From Halomonas sp. (GTDB taxonomy: Bacteria > Pseudomonadota > Gammaproteobacteria > Pseudomonadales > Oleiphilaceae), in the NCBI GenBank assembly GCA_007135745.1, contig SLIH01000157.1, forward strand, positions 1-7,792: a stretch of 7,792 nt of DNA, written 5' to 3'. Shown piece after piece: positions 5,688 through 7,792 of this stretch. The notes under the pieces were generated by a model. It had not been told where the DNA came from. It saw nothing but the letters and a program-made list of their open reading frames with translations, and did not search any database. Position numbers and translations under genes: made by a program. Position 1 is the stretch's first letter, and every line of letters begins with the position of its first letter.

Positions 5688-6425
5688 TCAAACCACCAGC
5701 TGCTCAAGTGCGGCGCGATCCCTGACATGAATCTGACGCCGATCGATGTCAATAATCTCCTGACGCCGCAGATCGGTCAGGATGCGAGACAGCGTCTCGG
5801 GCTGCATGGCAAGCTGAGAAGCGGTCAAACCTTTGGGCAGAGGCATTTCCAGGTCAGATTCCCCAACCGGAAGGTGCCTGAGGATATAACGCACTAACCG
5901 ATCCCGGGCACTCTGGCTGCTCATGATCTCCCGGTCATTGAGGCTTTCCCGGACCACGCCGGACAGATACCCCATCACTTCCATGATGTAATCCGGCCGC
6001 TCCTCCATCAAGTCCTTGAAAACCGCACCACTGAAGGAACGGACTTCGGAGTCCTCAACACACTGGGCATAAAAGGGATAGGTGCCGCCGGGTTCGCAGA
6101 CGTTTGTCTCACCAATCACCTGACCGGGACCGGCGCTGCCGAGAATACGCTCGCTGCCCTGGTCACTGACCCGGAACAGCTTGACGCTGCCCGAGACGAC
6201 GATAAAAAAGCGTTTCGCGGGTTCACCCTCGCGACAGAGCATCTGCCGGGCATCCAGCTTGAGGAGGCGGCTGCGCTGGCAAAGCGTTGCGATGTCCTCA
6301 TCACGCAGGTGATTGAAAAAACCGTGACTATGAATCGAGCAATGATCAAGCCTGGGGCAAAACAACGGTTCGGCCAGCTTGATATGCTGCGCATCCACAA
6401 GGCGTAAAGCGTCGCAATTGGTCAT
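5688..6425 (-). CDS. dnr: DNR-like Crp/Fnr-family regulator of denitrification
   Basis: This 245-residue regulator has a beta-barrel sensor domain (about residues 36-130, with REGEPAKRFFIVVSGSVKLFR), a long dimerisation helix (about 140-168), and a winged helix. The recognition helix AMQPETLSRILTDL has Glu210, Ser213 and Arg214, the TTGAT-reading pattern. The C-terminal third closely follows Pseudomonas DNR, the haem-dependent NO sensor that activates nir, nor and nos genes. It has an N-terminal extension with Cys4, Cys23 and Cys29 and further cysteines at 49, 64, 110 and 122, but not the FNR C-X2-C-X5-C cluster. From memory, a histidine proposed as a haem ligand in DNR's GHLSIQPE segment is Gln204 here. 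The ATG at 6425, preceded by GAGAGG, is preferred to a GTG at 6488 that lies inside a leader hairpin. It is cotranscribed with the DGC gene. Confidence 0.85.
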   Translation of the reverse strand: MTNCDALRLVDAQHIKLAEPLFCPRLDHCSIHSHGFFNHLRDEDIATLCQRSRLLKLDARQMLCREGEPAKRFFIVVSGSVKLFRVSDQGSERILGSAGPGQVIGETNVCEPGGTYPFYAQCVEDSEVRSFSGAVFKDLMEERPDYIMEVMGYLSGVVRESLNDREIMSSQSARDRLVRYILRHLPVGESDLEMPLPKGLTASQLAMQPETLSRILTDLRRQEIIDIDRRQIHVRDRAALEQLVV

Positions 6426-6623
6426 TGCCTCTCTTCTCCCGGCACCCACGGCACCCTCTTTCTGTCGTCGTTTTCGTCGCTCGCTCACAATGAGTGAGCG
6501 CCATAATCAAACCGTGTCCGCATGGGTCCGCCCTGGGACAAAAAAGCGGAAACCACGACTTGATATTTTACTGAACGATATAAAGCAATTCTGCTACCCA
6601 AAAGAGGTACTTTTCAAGCATTT
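6426..6623 (-). other. Leader and promoter region of the DNR-like gene
   Basis: This 198-base gap separates the TrhP stop from the DNR-like start. A weak sigma-70 promoter candidate on the - strand is TTGAAA (6617-6612) and CAGAAT (6593-6588) at 18-base spacing, which would give a leader of about 155 bases. A 7/10 match to an FNR/DNR box lies at 6575-6588 but is badly placed for activation. A perfect hairpin lies at 6482-6500. No T-rich terminator for trhP is seen. Confidence 0.3.
6482..6500 (-). repeat. Perfect 7-base inverted repeat in the DNR-like gene leader
   Basis: The arms CGCTCAC (6482-6488) and GTGAGCG (6494-6500) are exact reverse complements separated by 5 bases. The repeat lies 57 bases upstream of the chosen ATG at 6425. 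Neither strand has a following T-tract, so it is not a standard terminator. It could be a leader RNA hairpin or a binding site for a dimeric regulator. The alternative GTG start at 6488 would fall inside the stem. Confidence 0.5.
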
Positions 6624-7792
6624 TTATGTACTCCGGGTCAGCAACGCGTAATCCAGCGATCGGGAATCCCGTACAGGCGTGGGTATTCGCACCCTGTAAC
6701 CGCTCCCCGGCGCAACCGAAAGTGACTCGCCATTGCAGGCCTCCATGGCATCCAGGCGGAATGCAAGATTCCCTTCAGGCGTCATCAGCTCCAGCCGATC
6801 CCCCACGGAGAAACGGTTTTTCACCTCGATCGTCAGCCAATCTTCACCGGTTTCCAGAAGTTCGCCGACCCACTGGCGTGTTCCAAGCAATGAAGTACCC
6901 GCCTCATAGCGCTGATAGTCCGCCGGTGGATGGCGGCGGAAGAAGCCTTCCGTGTAGCCACGATTCGACAGCGCCTCCAGTTCATCCATCAAAGAGCGGT
7001 CAAAGGGGCGCCCAGCGAGCGCGTCATCAATGGCACGGCGATAGATCTGGGTGGTTCGGGCGACGTAGTAGGGACTCTTGGTGCGGCCTTCAATCTTCAG
7101 GGAATGAATCCCCATCCGATGCAGACGCTCAACGTGCTGGACGGCCCGAAGATCCCTGGAATTCATGATGTAGGTGCCGTGCTCATCCTCATACATCGGA
7201 ACCGTTTCATCTCCACGACCTGCCTCGCTCACAAGCAGTGCTTTTTCTCCGCCCACTTCCCTGACCGGAATAAGGTCATTGCTGCCATCCTCGGTGGACG
7301 GCACAGGCTGATAATTCCAGCGACAGGCATTAGTGCACGCACCCTGATTGGCGTCACGATGGTTCATATAACCAGACAGCAGACAGCGCCCGGAGTAGGC
7401 CATGCAGAGCGCCCCGTGAACAAAGACCTCAAGTTCCATGGCCGGGACCTGTTCCCGGATGGTTTCAATCTCTTCCAGGGAAAGCTCCCGCGAGAGAATC
7501 ACCCTGCGGATGCCCTGACGCCGCCAGAACTCGACCGTGGCCCAGTTCACCGCGTTTGCCTGAACGGAGAGATGGATCGGCATGTCGGGCCATCGCTCAC
7601 GCACCATCATGATCAGCCCGGGATCGGACATGATCAGGGCGTCCGGGCCCATTTCAATCACCGGTTCGAGGTCCCGGATTACCGAGCGGATCTTGTCATT
7701 ATGGGGGGCAATATTGGATACAAGATAGAAAGACCGGCCCGCCGCGTGGGCCGTGTCGATGCCCTCGGCCAGAGTACCTGCGTCACGAAAAC
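6624..7792 (-). CDS. trhP: TrhP/YegQ-type U32 family tRNA uridine-34 hydroxylation protein, N-terminus missing
   Basis: The frame runs from the TAA at 6624-6626 through the right edge of the window without a stop, giving 388 visible residues. E. coli YegQ is about 450 residues, so roughly 60 N-terminal residues lie outside. Hallmarks in order are SFYLVSNIAPHNDKIRS, MGPDALIMSDPGLIMMVRE, HLSVQANAVNWATVEFWRR, VILSRELSLEEIE, VHGALCMAYSGRCLLSGY, NQGACTNACRW with its conserved cysteines, EDEHGTYIMNSRDL, SLKIEGRTKSPYYVARTTQ and a C-terminal domain with KNRFSVGDRLELMTPEGN. The C-terminal domain marks it as TrhP rather than the shorter UbiU/UbiV proteins. TrhP is needed for prephenate-dependent, oxygen-independent formation of 5-hydroxyuridine at tRNA position 34, in the cytoplasm, despite the old name peptidase U32. 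The GTG at 7661 is internal, not the start. The gene points into the DNR-like gene with about 200 bases between. Confidence 0.95.
   Translation of the reverse strand, partial: FRDAGTLAEGIDTAHAAGRSFYLVSNIAPHNDKIRSVIRDLEPVIEMGPDALIMSDPGLIMMVRERWPDMPIHLSVQANAVNWATVEFWRRQGIRRVILSRELSLEEIETIREQVPAMELEVFVHGALCMAYSGRCLLSGYMNHRDANQGACTNACRWNYQPVPSTEDGSNDLIPVREVGGEKALLVSEAGRGDETVPMYEDEHGTYIMNSRDLRAVQHVERLHRMGIHSLKIEGRTKSPYYVARTTQIYRRAIDDALAGRPFDRSLMDELEALSNRGYTEGFFRRHPPADYQRYEAGTSLLGTRQWVGELLETGEDWLTIEVKNRFSVGDRLELMTPEGNLAFRLDAMEACNGESLSVAPGSGYRVRIPTPVRDSRSLDYALLTRST

Noticed and set aside
5688..6425. Cys122 of the DNR-like protein as the equivalent of E. coli FNR Cys122
   Set aside because: The number coincides, but the local sequence (FYAQCVED) places it several residues from the FNR cysteine, and the N-terminal FNR cysteine spacing is absent.
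6575..6588. TTGCT-N4-ATCGT on the - strand as an FNR/DNR box
   Set aside because: Only 7 of 10 positions match, and its position relative to the weak promoter candidate does not fit activation.
7659..7661. GTG at 7661 as the start of the U32-family gene
   Set aside because: Conserved TrhP sequence continues in frame to the window edge, so the true start lies outside.

Overview
The window looks like a chromosomal segment of a denitrifying gammaproteobacterium. By eye the GC content is mid-to-high 50s percent, and the protein sequences resemble marine genera of the Marinobacter/Hahella kind. The genus is an inference from protein similarity recalled from memory, not a database result. Genes are tightly packed, often overlapping by a few bases, and the theme is sensing of and response to nitric oxide, plus molybdenum cofactor synthesis for nitrate respiration.

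Layout. Bases 1-1940 (+ strand) hold the 3' part of an operon: a DUF454 (YbaN-type) membrane protein missing its 5' end, a typical NnrS haem/copper membrane protein, and NsrR, the Rrf2-family [Fe-S] nitric-oxide-sensing repressor. The start of each later gene overlaps the stop of the gene before it. Bases 1964-4111 (- strand) hold a second, convergent group: a divergent NnrS-like membrane protein, a Crp/Fnr-family regulator overlapping its end by 26 bases, and a 63-residue cysteine-rich membrane-anchored protein with its own probable sigma-70 promoter. In front of the second NnrS is a near-palindrome very like an NsrR operator, lying over a perfect TATAAT -10 box. Divergent from this group is moaA (4277-5278, +). 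It converges on a - strand pair: a DNR-like Crp/Fnr regulator followed one base later by a small DGC-domain protein predicted to bind zinc. The right edge (6624-7792, -) is most of a TrhP/YegQ-type U32 protein, a tRNA uridine-34 hydroxylation factor, whose N-terminus lies outside the window.

How it fits together (inference). NsrR would repress the nnrS-like/regulator operon until NO destroys its cluster. The released Crp/Fnr regulator, together with the DNR-like protein, would then act on denitrification genes elsewhere. The NnrS proteins are associated with protection during NO stress, and moaA supplies cofactor to nitrate reductase. The parts with no clear assigned role are the small Cys-rich membrane protein, the DGC protein coupled to the DNR-like regulator, and two hairpins in 5' leaders. 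No RNA genes, insertion sequences, CRISPR arrays or integration sites were seen. No gap between genes exceeds 300 bases.
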